From an uncultured bacterium (GTDB lineage: Bacteria; Patescibacteriota; Dojkabacteria; B142; OLB20), in the NCBI GenBank assembly GCA_937889205.1, contig CALARN010000020.1, forward strand, positions 1-30,245: a DNA stretch of 30,245 nt, given 5' to 3'. Position 1 is the first letter of the stretch. Each line of letters starts with the position of its first letter. Position numbers and translations under genes: made by a program. Shown here piece after piece: positions 15,930 to 23,793 of the stretch. Under the pieces are notes generated by a model. That model saw nothing but the letters and a program-made list of their open reading frames with translations, searched no databases and had not been told where the DNA came from.

Positions 15930-18599
15930 CTATTTTTGCCAACTAGCATACATTATTGTTTCACTCTCGTTAGTGCCCTTAGGCAACTCTTTCCAGATTC
16001 TCTCTGTTATGAAAGGAACAATAGGATGCATTAATTTCAGGTATTGTTTCAAGCACTTTACTAAAGTAAATTTTGCACTTTTCATAGATTTTAAAGCCTC
16101 AGTAGAGTTATTAATCTCATTGCCCTCTTTGTCTTTAGTGTAAAGTCTTGGTTTTACGGCCTCTAGATAAATATCGCAGAATTCATGCCAGAAATTTTGA
16201 TACAAATCATCTGCTGCAAGCCCTATTCTAAATTTTTCAATCTGCCCAGTAACCGATGAAGCTAACGCAGCAACCTTATCGAGCATTTCTTTATCTGAAG
16301 CTTCTAAATCAGCATCTTCAAGGTTAACATCTGCATCAAAATCGTTAACATAGTTGAGCACAAATTTTGATGCATTCCAAATCTTATTTAAAAATCTTTT
16401 ATAGCCCTCAAGTTTTTCATAACTAACTGGATAGCTTGAGCCAGCTTTATTGCCAACTAAATATAGAAGTCTTAAAGAGTCTGCCCCATATTTATTGATA
16501 ATCTCATCTGGATTAATTACATTGTTCTTTGATTTACTCATCTTCTGCCCATCCGGAGCCTTTACTAAACCATGTAGGTAAACATCTTTGAAAGGGATTT
16601 TCCCTTCATGGTAAAGGCTAAGCATAATCATTCTGCTTACCCAAAGCTCAAGAATGTCATAGCCAGTCTCCATAATGTCTGAAGGGAAGAAGGTATCGAT
16701 TAAGTCATTGGCAATTAATGTTGCGTACGGCCATTGACCAGACGAAAACCAGGTATCAAATACATCAGGGTCTTGCACCCAAGATTCACCTGGGCTTTCA
16801 AGCTGAACCATAGCTAAACCTTTTTCTACTGCGTCATAAATGCCAGTCACTTCTGTTCCCGCAATAGTCTCAATAATCTGTCCTTGCTCGTTAACCGTTT
16901 CAACTATCTCCCCTTTATACCAAACTGGAATGCGATAACCCCACCATAGAGACCTTGAAACTGGCCAGTCCCTAAGGTTTTGCATCCAAGTTAAATATTT
17001 CTTGGTCATGTAATTTGGATGGATTTTTACTGCACCAGAACTTACAGCGTCAATTGCTGGGGCTTTTAATTTCTCTACATCTACAAACCACTGGGATGAC
17101 ATTATTTGCTCAATAACCGCCTTTGATCTTTCCCCTATCATTACAGATTGTAGATGCAGTTCTTTTTTTATTACTAAATCAGCTAAGTCTTTAATTACCT
17201 CTTTGCGACATTCCTCTGTAGTGAACTTATGGTATTTCTGAGGGATTGGCCCGCACATCTTGCCTTGCTTGTTAACAATATTAATGTAGCCAACTTTCTT
17301 CTCTACATTCACTTCGTTCCATTCGGTCATAATGACATAGTCATCATAAGCGTGGGCTGGAGTCAATTTCACTGCACCTGTTCCAAATTCTTTTTCAATT
17401 CTAGGAGAAGTAATAAATGGTACTTCGCGATTGACAATAGGAATTAAGGCTTTATATTTCTGGATTTCTGTATATCTTTCATCGCTAGGATTAACTGTCA
17501 CAGCAGTATCACCAAGCATAGTCTCGGCTCTTGTGGTTGCAACTGTGACATATTCATCTTCGGTTAAATCTCTAAGAGAGATTGCAACTAAGCCATTTTT
17601 GTTCATTTTTGTTGCGTATCCTGTTGCTAATTTTTCGTAGCTACTTTCTAAATCTTTAAGAGAAGGATTGTTTCCAAAACCTACTTTTGTCCAATCTAGT
17701 TTAGTTTCTGCATCTGCCAATGAATCAAAGCAGATGACCTGCGTCGCAATCTTGTACACATGATTTACGCCTTTTTCTGTTTTATCAACAAATACTAAAA
17801 GGTCACCCTCTTTCATCTCTTTAAAAAATCTCTCAGGTTCTTCTGGGTTAAGTGCTCTTGTTTCAATCGCTTTAATGCCCAATCTTAAATTCTTAAGCAT
17901 GAGCTCGTTATAGCAAGATAAATACCAAGCCCTATGCTTAATCAAAGGATAACGAATATATACTAGTTCTGTTTCTCTATCAATTCTCTCGGTATCAATA
18001 TCTGCTAAAGTAGTTTGTGCTACTGGATCCCAGTTTACAATTCTCACTCCCTTATACACCATTTTATCGGCATACATTTTTACAAATGTTCCTAGAACCG
18101 TCCCAACAATCTTTGGATCAAGTGTAAAAATATTACGCTCATAGTCACTACTAAGACCAATTCTTTGTTCATCTGCCATCACTTTTGGCATGATCTTTTG
18201 GAAATGATCATAGGCAGATAGATAGAATTTTTCTCTGCCCATTTCATACTTAGTTTTTCCTTTATTTTCAATGAAAATTTTTTCTACAACTACCTCACCT
18301 TGAATACCAGCATGGTCTTTGCCTGGTTGTCCTAGTACTTTTTTCCCGTTCATACGGTTAAACCTCAAAAACACATCTTGATAGGCATATCCAGAAACAT
18401 TTCCAATATGCGGTCGCATATATGCATTAGGCGGTGGATTAACAATACAGAAAGATTCTCTGCCATCCTGCTTCATTTCTGCTGTGGTCAACAACCCTTT
18501 TTGAGCATGATATTCCGGCTTAAAAACCTTGCTGTCTAACCAGTATTTTAAAATCTCTGGCTCTTCTTTTGTTGGTTCATATGGTCCTTTAGGTAACAT
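15930..18599 (-). CDS. valS: Valyl-tRNA synthetase with ASCH-like insertion
   Basis: An 889-residue class I synthetase charging tRNA-Val. I start it at the ATG at 18599: the longer frame opens with a TTG inside the U-tract of the leader terminator. The catalytic signature is PPPNAYMRPHIGN (residues 55-67), so HIGH reads HIGN. KDHAGIQGEVVVEK follows, then NWDPVAQTTLADID (189-202). The editing domain (VATTRAETMLGDTAV, TPAHAYDDY) is preceded by about 130 extra residues resembling an ASCH domain. SRSLWWGYRIPVWY, DVFDTWFSSGQWP, KMSKSKN and an anticodon-binding domain follow. It ends after YASWQK, without the C-terminal coiled-coil arm. It is regulated by a T-box-type leader. Confidence 0.96.
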   Translation of the reverse strand: MLPKGPYEPTKEEPEILKYWLDSKVFKPEYHAQKGLLTTAEMKQDGRESFCIVNPPPNAYMRPHIGNVSGYAYQDVFLRFNRMNGKKVLGQPGKDHAGIQGEVVVEKIFIENKGKTKYEMGREKFYLSAYDHFQKIMPKVMADEQRIGLSSDYERNIFTLDPKIVGTVLGTFVKMYADKMVYKGVRIVNWDPVAQTTLADIDTERIDRETELVYIRYPLIKHRAWYLSCYNELMLKNLRLGIKAIETRALNPEEPERFFKEMKEGDLLVFVDKTEKGVNHVYKIATQVICFDSLADAETKLDWTKVGFGNNPSLKDLESSYEKLATGYATKMNKNGLVAISLRDLTEDEYVTVATTRAETMLGDTAVTVNPSDERYTEIQKYKALIPIVNREVPFITSPRIEKEFGTGAVKLTPAHAYDDYVIMTEWNEVNVEKKVGYINIVNKQGKMCGPIPQKYHKFTTEECRKEVIKDLADLVIKKELHLQSVMIGERSKAVIEQIMSSQWFVDVEKLKAPAIDAVSSGAVKIHPNYMTKKYLTWMQNLRDWPVSRSLWWGYRIPVWYKGEIVETVNEQGQIIETIAGTEVTGIYDAVEKGLAMVQLESPGESWVQDPDVFDTWFSSGQWPYATLIANDLIDTFFPSDIMETGYDILELWVSRMIMLSLYHEGKIPFKDVYLHGLVKAPDGQKMSKSKNNVINPDEIINKYGADSLRLLYLVGNKAGSSYPVSYEKLEGYKRFLNKIWNASKFVLNYVNDFDADVNLEDADLEASDKEMLDKVAALASSVTGQIEKFRIGLAADDLYQNFWHEFCDIYLEAVKPRLYTKDKEGNEINNSTEALKSMKSAKFTLVKCLKQYLKLMHPIVPFITERIWKELPKGTNESETIMYASWQK
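17571..17930 (-). other. ASCH-like domain inserted in ValRS
   Basis: Residues about 224-343 of ValRS. Between VYIRYPL (end of the Rossmann half) and YVTVATTR (start of the editing core), where bacterial ValRS normally has some 15-20 residues, lies a domain with the ASCH pattern. It has LGIKAIETR (family G-x-K-x-x-E-x-R), then a helix, GDLLVF (family GD-h-h-x-F), ATQVICFDSLAD, SLKDLESSYEKL and a closing strand KNGLVAISL. ASCH domains bind or process RNA or modified nucleosides (for example E. coli YqfB and human ASC-1). Position and motifs are seen; RNA contact is inference. Confidence 0.7.
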
Positions 18600-18616
18600 A
18601 GTAGTAATTTTAATAA

Positions 18617-18667
18617 ACAAAAAACCTCTAACTGCTAACCATTTTAAATGATTATCAATTAGAGGTT
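18617..18667 (-). terminator. Leader terminator of valS (T-box regulated)
   Basis: On the minus strand AACCTCTAATTG (18667-18656) pairs with CAGTTAGAGGTT (18634-18623), 12 bp with one G-U, followed by six U. It lies just upstream of the valS ATG and shares bases 18661-18667 with the antiterminator, so the two folds exclude each other. Confidence 0.85.
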
Positions 18668-18813
18668 CTCAAAATGAGGACGGTACCACTCTAGTTTTTT
18701 CTCTTGCAGCGATTTCGGGCTTACCCGATCGGATCTACTTGATAAAAATCTTTCTGCCGATTCTGTTGGTTTTAACCACCTTCCGGGACGAGCGGAAGCA
18801 GCAATATTTAATT
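18661..18813 (-). promoter_or_regulatory. T-box-type leader upstream of valS
   Basis: The minus-strand leader contains ACTAGAGTGGTACCGTC (18696-18680), the T-box signature. The antiterminator pairs AGAG (18692-18689) with CTCT (18664-18661) around the bulge TGGTACC, and continues with GTCCTC/GAGAAC (one mismatch). The UGGU of the bulge fits a tRNA ending A-CCA, as tRNA-Val does. Upstream are hairpins TTCCG-CTCGTCC-CGGAA (18799-18783) and TCGGG-TAAG-CCCGA. A long canonical Stem I and a certain specifier codon are not identified. One candidate GUC sits in the loop of the first hairpin (18789-18787). Uncharged tRNA-Val would favour antitermination and valS expression. Confidence 0.8.
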
Positions 18814-18819
18814 AAGCTT

Positions 18820-18848
18820 ATTATATCAGTAAAATTTTCATTTGGTAA
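18820..18848 (-). promoter_or_regulatory. Promoter of valS leader
   Basis: TTACCA (18848-18843), a 17-bp spacer and a perfect -10 TATAAT (18825-18820) on the minus strand. Transcription should start near 18813 and give a leader of about 215 nt. Confidence 0.7.
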
Positions 18849-18881
18849 GTATTAGTTAAGGGGACTGTTCTAAACTTACTC

Positions 18882-19598
18882 ATGAATAAATTAATCAAGT
18901 CTTTGATTGCAATTCTCTTTCCTGAATACTGCGTTCTCTGCGGCAGCTTTGGTAGTTTGTTATGTACACATTGCCTGCTAAATAAATTTACATATTTAGC
19001 ACTACCTTATTGCCCTAAATGTAATGGCAAGCTAAGGGGTCGCGAGACTGTTCATAGGCTTTGCAGACGCAGTTCAAGTTTAGATGGGATAGTGTCAATA
19101 TTCAAGTTTGAGAAAAATATTAAAAAAGTAATCTGGTCATATAAGTATCAAGGCTGTTACCTACTTGCCTCAAAATTAAGAGAACTAATAAAGTGTCGCT
19201 TAACTACTCTAAACTGGAACATTGACTACCTTGTTCCTCTACCTTCAAGCCAACGCAAAATTAACCAAAGGGGTTATGATCATATCTATTTGCTCGTTCC
19301 AGAAATTGCTATCAAAAAATGGCAAGGGTTATTAAAGAAGCAAAATAATAAATCTCAAGCTCGCCTTACTAAGCAAAACCGTTTTTTCAATTCTTTACAA
19401 AATTTTGTTGTTGAAAACAACCAAGACATTATCGGAAAGACCATACTGTTAATTGACGATGTCGTTACAACCGGTAATACTTTACAATCAGCAGCTCTAA
19501 CACTTAAACAGGCGGGAGCAAACACTGTTTTTGCTTTGACAATAGCTAAAGATATTAGAGATTTCGCCCCTAGAGGTGTAGAATATATTGCTAAATAA
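18882..19598 (+). CDS. comF: ComF family phosphoribosyltransferase-like protein
   Basis: A 238-residue ComF/GntX-type protein. The N terminus carries a cysteine-rich zinc-binding region (CVLC, CTHC, CPKC plus a later Cys, residues 17-65). A type I phosphoribosyltransferase fold follows, with VPLPSS, the QRGYDH loop and the PRPP-binding loop ILLIDDVVTTGNTL. ComF is required for DNA uptake in transformable bacteria and has been linked to ssDNA handling. With the pilus genes nearby, a role in competence is possible but not shown. It is divergent from valS and lies 20 nt before the isomerase gene. Confidence 0.9.
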   Translation: MNKLIKSLIAILFPEYCVLCGSFGSLLCTHCLLNKFTYLALPYCPKCNGKLRGRETVHRLCRRSSSLDGIVSIFKFEKNIKKVIWSYKYQGCYLLASKLRELIKCRLTTLNWNIDYLVPLPSSQRKINQRGYDHIYLLVPEIAIKKWQGLLKKQNNKSQARLTKQNRFFNSLQNFVVENNQDIIGKTILLIDDVVTTGNTLQSAALTLKQAGANTVFALTIAKDIRDFAPRGVEYIAK

Positions 19599-19618
19599 TT
19601 TAATCAATTTTTTATAGA

Positions 19619-20593
19619 ATGAACGATAAATATTATTTCGATATTAAAAAGTTCCCTAGTCAGTTTGCTGCTGGTTTTGAGTTAGCTAAAAACATAAAAG
19701 CTGAAGGGGAATTTAATCGTGTTGTTGTATGTGGTATGGGAGGTAGTTCTCTATTTGTTTCACTAATTAATGATTACTTTGCCACTGATAACACTGTAAA
19801 GATTCAACTTGAAGCAGTAAAAGCCTATGAGATTCCAAAAAACACAGATAACAAAACGCTGTTTCTTATTTCATCATACTCGGGCAATACTGAAGAAACA
19901 CTTGCCTGCCTAGATCAGGTTGATGCCAGAGGTTATAGCTATATCATTCTAACTTCAGGTGGAGAACTAGAAAAGAAAGCATTACAAAGAAATGCACCTA
20001 TGCTAAAAATACCACAAGGCATTCAACCAAGACTATCAACAGGTTACTTTATTGGTGGTATTTTACAAATACTCCATAACTGTGGATTAATCTCAGACAA
20101 AGAAACAGAGGTTGTAGCTGCTGCCGGCACTATTGAAAATAGCTTAGACGAAAACAAAGCAAAAGAGCTAGCGAAAAGAATCGAGCATAAAGTGCCAGTA
20201 ATTTATGCCACAGATAATAATAAATCTCTTGCAGAAATTTCAAAAATTAAGTTCAACGAGAACTCGAAGACACAGGCTTTCCACAACTATTTCCCAGAAT
20301 TAAACCATAACGAAATGGTTGGTTTTACAAATATTATCATGCCATTGTTCTTTATTATTTTTCAATCCCAGCTTACAACCTCTCGCAACGCAAAAAGGAT
20401 TGAGATTTTTAAACAACTTATGGGTGAAAAACAAATTGAAGTAGATGTAATTACCCTAAGAGGGAGAAATGTATTAGAAGAGATTTTGATGGGCTACTTC
20501 TTCATTGACCATGTAACATATTACCTTGCAGACGCTTATGGCGTTGACCCAGAGGCAGTCGCAATGGTTGAAGAATTCAAAAAATTACTTTAA
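19619..20593 (+). CDS. Bifunctional phosphoglucose/phosphomannose isomerase
   Basis: A 324-residue SIS-fold enzyme interconverting glucose-6-P or mannose-6-P with fructose-6-P, in the bifunctional PGI/PMI family of archaea, Chloroflexi and CPR. Motifs are GMGGSS (39-44), SSYSGNTEET (85-94), PRLSTGY (137-143) and KFNENSKTQAFHNYFPELNH (211-230) with NEMVGF after it; this last block is the family signature. The C-terminal helix is DAYGVDPEAVAMVEEFKKLL. The size is at the short end for the family. An AT-rich TATAGA lies directly before the ATG, so the mRNA may be nearly leaderless. Confidence 0.92.
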   Translation: MNDKYYFDIKKFPSQFAAGFELAKNIKAEGEFNRVVVCGMGGSSLFVSLINDYFATDNTVKIQLEAVKAYEIPKNTDNKTLFLISSYSGNTEETLACLDQVDARGYSYIILTSGGELEKKALQRNAPMLKIPQGIQPRLSTGYFIGGILQILHNCGLISDKETEVVAAAGTIENSLDENKAKELAKRIEHKVPVIYATDNNKSLAEISKIKFNENSKTQAFHNYFPELNHNEMVGFTNIIMPLFFIIFQSQLTTSRNAKRIEIFKQLMGEKQIEVDVITLRGRNVLEEILMGYFFIDHVTYYLADAYGVDPEAVAMVEEFKKLL

Positions 20594-20601
20594 CCCAAAT
20601 A

Positions 20602-21183
20602 TTATTCAATACAACAATCAATTGCCTTCTTAACTAGGTCACCAAGTTTGCCCATAAATGTGTTTGGTTTGGCCGCAGTCGTTTCTTTGTCTTTTTTTTG
20701 AGCAACAGCATCTTTAATAACATCATGCTTGTTTAGGGCCAAATCATCAATTTTTTTTATATCGTCTGTGTTAATCAGGTTAAGATTAAGCCCCCAGAAG
20801 AGAGAGTAAAGCTCATAAGACTTTTGAAAGATTTCTTTAGCCTCGTCATCTTTACCTACTGTTTGCAGCTTCGTACCATATTCCATAACTCTCATACTGG
20901 CTGCTAGTAAATGTTTCGAGATACACCACACCTCGCCTTCATAGTCTTTAATTATTCTTTTTAATAAGTCTTTGCGCATTGATCGAATTTGCTTAAGCAA
21001 CTCATAGTACTTTGAATCCCCCGTTTTGGCACCGGTAAAGAAGAAGTGCTCTTCCATACTTATTAGATTCATTATCGCTATGCTTAAATCTTCATCAGAA
21101 GAAAGATCCATTCTATCTTGTTTTTTCATTGATAAAGTTTTTTGAATAAACTCATCAATTTTGTCTGTTTGTGGTTTTGTCAT
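20602..21183 (-). CDS. Conserved hypothetical helical protein
   Basis: A 193-residue cytosolic, mostly helical protein. The central block (about residues 40-105) is distinctive: NLISMEEHFFFTGAKTGDSKYYELL, then RSMRKDLLKRI, then DYEGEVWCISKHLLAASMRVMEYGTK. I recall similar uncharacterised proteins from Patescibacteria, but this cannot be checked here. The C-terminal tail has a Lys/Ala-rich linker and ends with CC. It converges with the isomerase gene (8-nt gap) and follows the oxidoreductase gene by 10 nt, so it is probably co-transcribed with that gene. No function is assigned. Confidence 0.75.
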   Translation of the reverse strand: MTKPQTDKIDEFIQKTLSMKKQDRMDLSSDEDLSIAIMNLISMEEHFFFTGAKTGDSKYYELLKQIRSMRKDLLKRIIKDYEGEVWCISKHLLAASMRVMEYGTKLQTVGKDDEAKEIFQKSYELYSLFWGLNLNLINTDDIKKIDDLALNKHDVIKDAVAQKKDKETTAAKPNTFMGKLGDLVKKAIDCCIE

Positions 21184-21193
21184 AATTATAAAA

Positions 21194-22246
21194 TTAGTAA
21201 ACTAAGAAGAAGAATAATAGACTTAAAATTATTAAAACGCTTAAAGGTAATACAACTTTCTGAAAAGGAAAATGCACACGGTTATTGTTTTGTTTGGTTA
21301 TGACATCGCTTAAAATATAACCAGCAATAAATCCTATTGATCCAAAAATTATTCCTAGAACTATTTTATCTACACCCCAGAAGGTGTTTAAAAATCCCCC
21401 TATAACTCCACTTGAAGATAATGGCCAAATAACTAGCGCATACATTACAATAAAAATTAATGGCTTTCTGAATAAAAATCTTATCTTTTTCTTATCTAAC
21501 CACTCGATTAGCCAAAGACTCATAGAAACTAGTAAGCCACCAATCCAGATACTAGAAATGACATCATCAATCCCTAGCTGTTTAGAAAACCCAAGCCCCG
21601 CACCAACTGCTACAGTACAAACGGGACAAAATGCATATGTTAAAACGGGATGAGACAACACTATCAAGTTGAAACTTGTAAGTAGTAATGTTACAAAAGC
21701 AATAATTGAAGCCTTGCTAGCTTCCCCTTTTTGCTTCCAGTACCCAACTGCTACTAGCAACACTAAGGCTATTGCCATAACAGCAATAAAAATCAATGTA
21801 TTTGCTTTCGCTTCTTCAACTGGAACACCTGGGTTAACAATCGGGATTGCCGTTGGCGTCACCGCTATTTCTTCTGCAACTACCACTCCATCACTTCCTT
21901 GCGGAGCAATTAATGCAGCTAGCCCGTTGATTTTCGCCATAACATCAGTTTCACCTACGTAACATTCGTTCTCTACGAAAAACATAGGAACGCCTGCTGA
22001 GTTTGGTGAAATACTACATTTTTCAATGGCAAATAAAAAAGAATTATAGTTTTCGGTGCTAGTATCTACTACTTTATATTCAATATTTAGTAGCTTATCC
22101 TCACCGCTTGCTGCAAGTTGTTGTTCAACACTCTTGCAATGCGGACAAGTTGTAGAAACAAATAAATAACCCTCTGCCTTGACGATAGAAACAGAAGCCA
22201 TCAAGAAGAACAGCGAAAACACAAATAGAAAAATACTTTTTCTCAT
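21194..22246 (-). CDS. Thioredoxin-like domain fused to a membrane redox domain
   Basis: A 350-residue protein. A signal peptide (about 1-24) is followed by a short thioredoxin/glutaredoxin-like domain with active site CPHC (34-37) and the cis-Pro segment GVPMFF (about 90-95). A Val/Pro linker then leads to about six membrane segments. The second of these contains YAFCPVCTVAVGAGLG, a second CxxC at a membrane face. The layout suggests electron exchange between an exported thiol domain and a membrane partner, as in DsbD or VKOR-DsbA fusions, although it is neither by sequence. It would support extracytoplasmic disulphide chemistry for the Cys-rich surface proteins encoded nearby (inference). 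Confidence 0.75.
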   Translation of the reverse strand: MRKSIFLFVFSLFFLMASVSIVKAEGYLFVSTTCPHCKSVEQQLAASGEDKLLNIEYKVVDTSTENYNSFLFAIEKCSISPNSAGVPMFFVENECYVGETDVMAKINGLAALIAPQGSDGVVVAEEIAVTPTAIPIVNPGVPVEEAKANTLIFIAVMAIALVLLVAVGYWKQKGEASKASIIAFVTLLLTSFNLIVLSHPVLTYAFCPVCTVAVGAGLGFSKQLGIDDVISSIWIGGLLVSMSLWLIEWLDKKKIRFLFRKPLIFIVMYALVIWPLSSSGVIGGFLNTFWGVDKIVLGIIFGSIGFIAGYILSDVITKQNNNRVHFPFQKVVLPLSVLIILSLLFFFLVY

Positions 22247-22327
22247 ATAGTATGTATTTGTAATTTTTTAGATAACCTAATTGTAGCATAAAAATTCGCT
22301 TGAATTTTTCTGATTCTGAAAATATAG

Positions 22328-22336
22328 TGCTATAAT
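22328..22336 (+). promoter_or_regulatory. Extended -10 promoter of rodZ-like gene
   Basis: TGC plus a perfect TATAAT (22331-22336), 27 bp before the ATG at 22364. The -35 is weak. It lies in the divergent spacer shared with the oxidoreductase gene. Confidence 0.55.
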
Positions 22337-22363
22337 GGCTTAATCCTGAGCATTTACCTCATA

Positions 22364-23329
22364 ATGATAAAAACAGCCCTACAAATAAAAACAATTGGCT
22401 CTATTTTAAAAGAGAAAAGAAAAGATTTGAAGCTTGAACTTACTGATGTTTCTAATGAAATCAAGATTAGTGTTATCTACCTACAAGCACTTGAAGAAGG
22501 TAGTTTTTCTAAATTCCCCTCTGAAGTTTACCTGAAAGGGTTTCTTAAAAACTATGCAAAATTTTTAGGGATAAGCACAGAGAAAGCCTTGGCACTATAT
22601 CGTAGAGAAAACGAGCGCAAGCAAAATGAGTCTTCAATTAACGCCGTTACTAATTCAAAGCCAAAAACTAAAGCCTTTACATTTACTCCAAACAAAATAA
22701 TTGCCGGAATAGCAATATTAGCAATAGTGATGATCCTTATCTATTTGAGTACCTATGTTGGTAGAGTGATTAAAGTCCCTAAACTTGAATTGAATTCGCC
22801 CATAACAATGACAACCGAGACTGAAGGATTGTACAAGACAGATGCCAACTTCATTACCATTTCTGGCATAGCTGATATTGGAAGCACCTTAACAATTAAC
22901 GAGCAAGAATTGAAGCTTAACAGTTTCGAAAAATTCTCTGAAGAATTTAATCTCATCGAAGGCACAAACGATTTCATTATCAAAGCCGAAAGCCAATTTG
23001 GTCGAAGTAAAACTATTAAGCTACAAATCACTAAAGAAGCAGGCAACCCTCTACCTACGGTAACCGCCACTGTCGCACCATTAGAGATATTGTTAGATAT
23101 TGAGATAGTCAAAGCAGATGCTCAAATAGCAATAAGCGTTGATGGCGTTTCAAGAACAGATAGGGTTTATAAGCCTGGCTCAACAATTGAGTTTAATGCC
23201 AAAGAAAAGATTGAGCTTACGACAAATAAACCCTCATCACTTCAGGTATTAATAAACGGTAAAGCAGTAGTAATTGATAGCAATCTAACCAGCTGGGAAA
23301 TTGTTGACGGAGAAATTGTTACCAAATAG
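22364..23329 (+). CDS. rodZ: RodZ-like HTH membrane protein
   Basis: A 321-residue protein with the RodZ plan. A cytoplasmic helix-turn-helix (about 10-80) contains IGSILKEKRKDLKLELTDVS, IKISVIYLQALEEGSFSKFP and VYLKGFLKNYAKFLGI. A basic linker, a membrane helix (about 108-128) and an exported beta-rich part follow, with two Ig-like/DUF4115-like segments. RodZ couples MreB filaments to cell shape and elongation; no mreB is in this window. The gene ends with TAG at 23329, and the convergent yidD stop begins at the next base. Confidence 0.85.
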   Translation: MIKTALQIKTIGSILKEKRKDLKLELTDVSNEIKISVIYLQALEEGSFSKFPSEVYLKGFLKNYAKFLGISTEKALALYRRENERKQNESSINAVTNSKPKTKAFTFTPNKIIAGIAILAIVMILIYLSTYVGRVIKVPKLELNSPITMTTETEGLYKTDANFITISGIADIGSTLTINEQELKLNSFEKFSEEFNLIEGTNDFIIKAESQFGRSKTIKLQITKEAGNPLPTVTATVAPLEILLDIEIVKADAQIAISVDGVSRTDRVYKPGSTIEFNAKEKIELTTNKPSSLQVLINGKAVVIDSNLTSWEIVDGEIVTK

Positions 23330-23572
23330 CTATCTTTCTGGCACCTCGTCAATACCCCCCTTTGAGAACGGATTGCAGCTAAGAATTCTTTTGGTTCCTA
23401 AAAAAACACCTTTAATTATTCCAAACCTTTCAATAGCTTGATAGGCATATTCTGAGCAACTCGGATAATAAATACATGCGCGAATTTTTTCTGGTCGTGC
23501 CCAAAAACTATGATCAAAAGAAAAAAGCTTTTGATATATCCTAATCAAAATTAACAGAAAATTTTTTGGCAT
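23330..23572 (-). CDS. yidD: Membrane protein insertion efficiency factor YidD
   Basis: A YidD homologue with the full signature: LIRIYQKLFS, then IRACIYYPSCSEYAYQAIERFGI, then KRILSCNPFSKGGIDEVPE. YidD assists YidC-dependent insertion of membrane proteins. I prefer the ATG at 23572 (80 residues, normal family length). An in-frame GTG at 23626 would add an 18-residue Lys/Ser-rich stretch and would overlap a DnaA box. In many bacteria yidD sits in rpmH-rnpA-yidD-yidC near dnaA; here rpmH and rnpA are absent from the region. Stop TAG. Confidence 0.92.
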   Translation of the reverse strand: MPKNFLLILIRIYQKLFSFDHSFWARPEKIRACIYYPSCSEYAYQAIERFGIIKGVFLGTKRILSCNPFSKGGIDEVPER

Positions 23573-23618
23573 ATCTAGAAGTGAATTTGAGTTTTTTTTA
23601 ATTTTTTTACTTGAATGT

Positions 23619-23650
23619 TTATCCACAATTATGTATCTTAGTGTGTATAA
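23619..23650. promoter_or_regulatory. Inverted pair of DnaA boxes upstream of dnaA
   Basis: TTATCCACA on the plus strand (23619-23627) and TTATACACA on the minus strand (23650-23642), 14 bp apart. Both match the TTATNCACA consensus perfectly. They lie 144-175 bp before the dnaA start and are probably part of a bipartite origin and/or dnaA autoregulation. Confidence 0.75.
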
Positions 23651-23793
23651 ATCTCTATTTATTACGAAATAAATCGTCGCTTGGCCTTATTATATAGGCT
23701 AGCTGGGTTATTGCCAATTATAATCAATTGATAACAAATCTTACGATTATTTTTAACTGCTTAATTATACAACTTAATTCTTAATTACATACA

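Noticed and set aside
18597..18620. Longer valS starting at TTG 18620 (896 residues)
   Set aside because: The TTG lies in the U-tract of the leader terminator, the extra residues (MFIKITT) have no family counterpart, and an ATG at 18599 starts exactly where ValRS homology begins.
23573..23626. YidD start at GTG 23626
   Set aside because: It adds a Lys/Ser-rich stretch unlike YidD and overlaps a perfect DnaA box; Met at 23572 gives the usual family length. Not excluded completely.
23573..23793. Missing rpmH and rnpA between yidD and dnaA
   Set aside because: Searched for the short Arg/Lys-rich L34 and RnpA frames in both strands and found none; the genes are presumably elsewhere, so no claim of loss can be made from this window.
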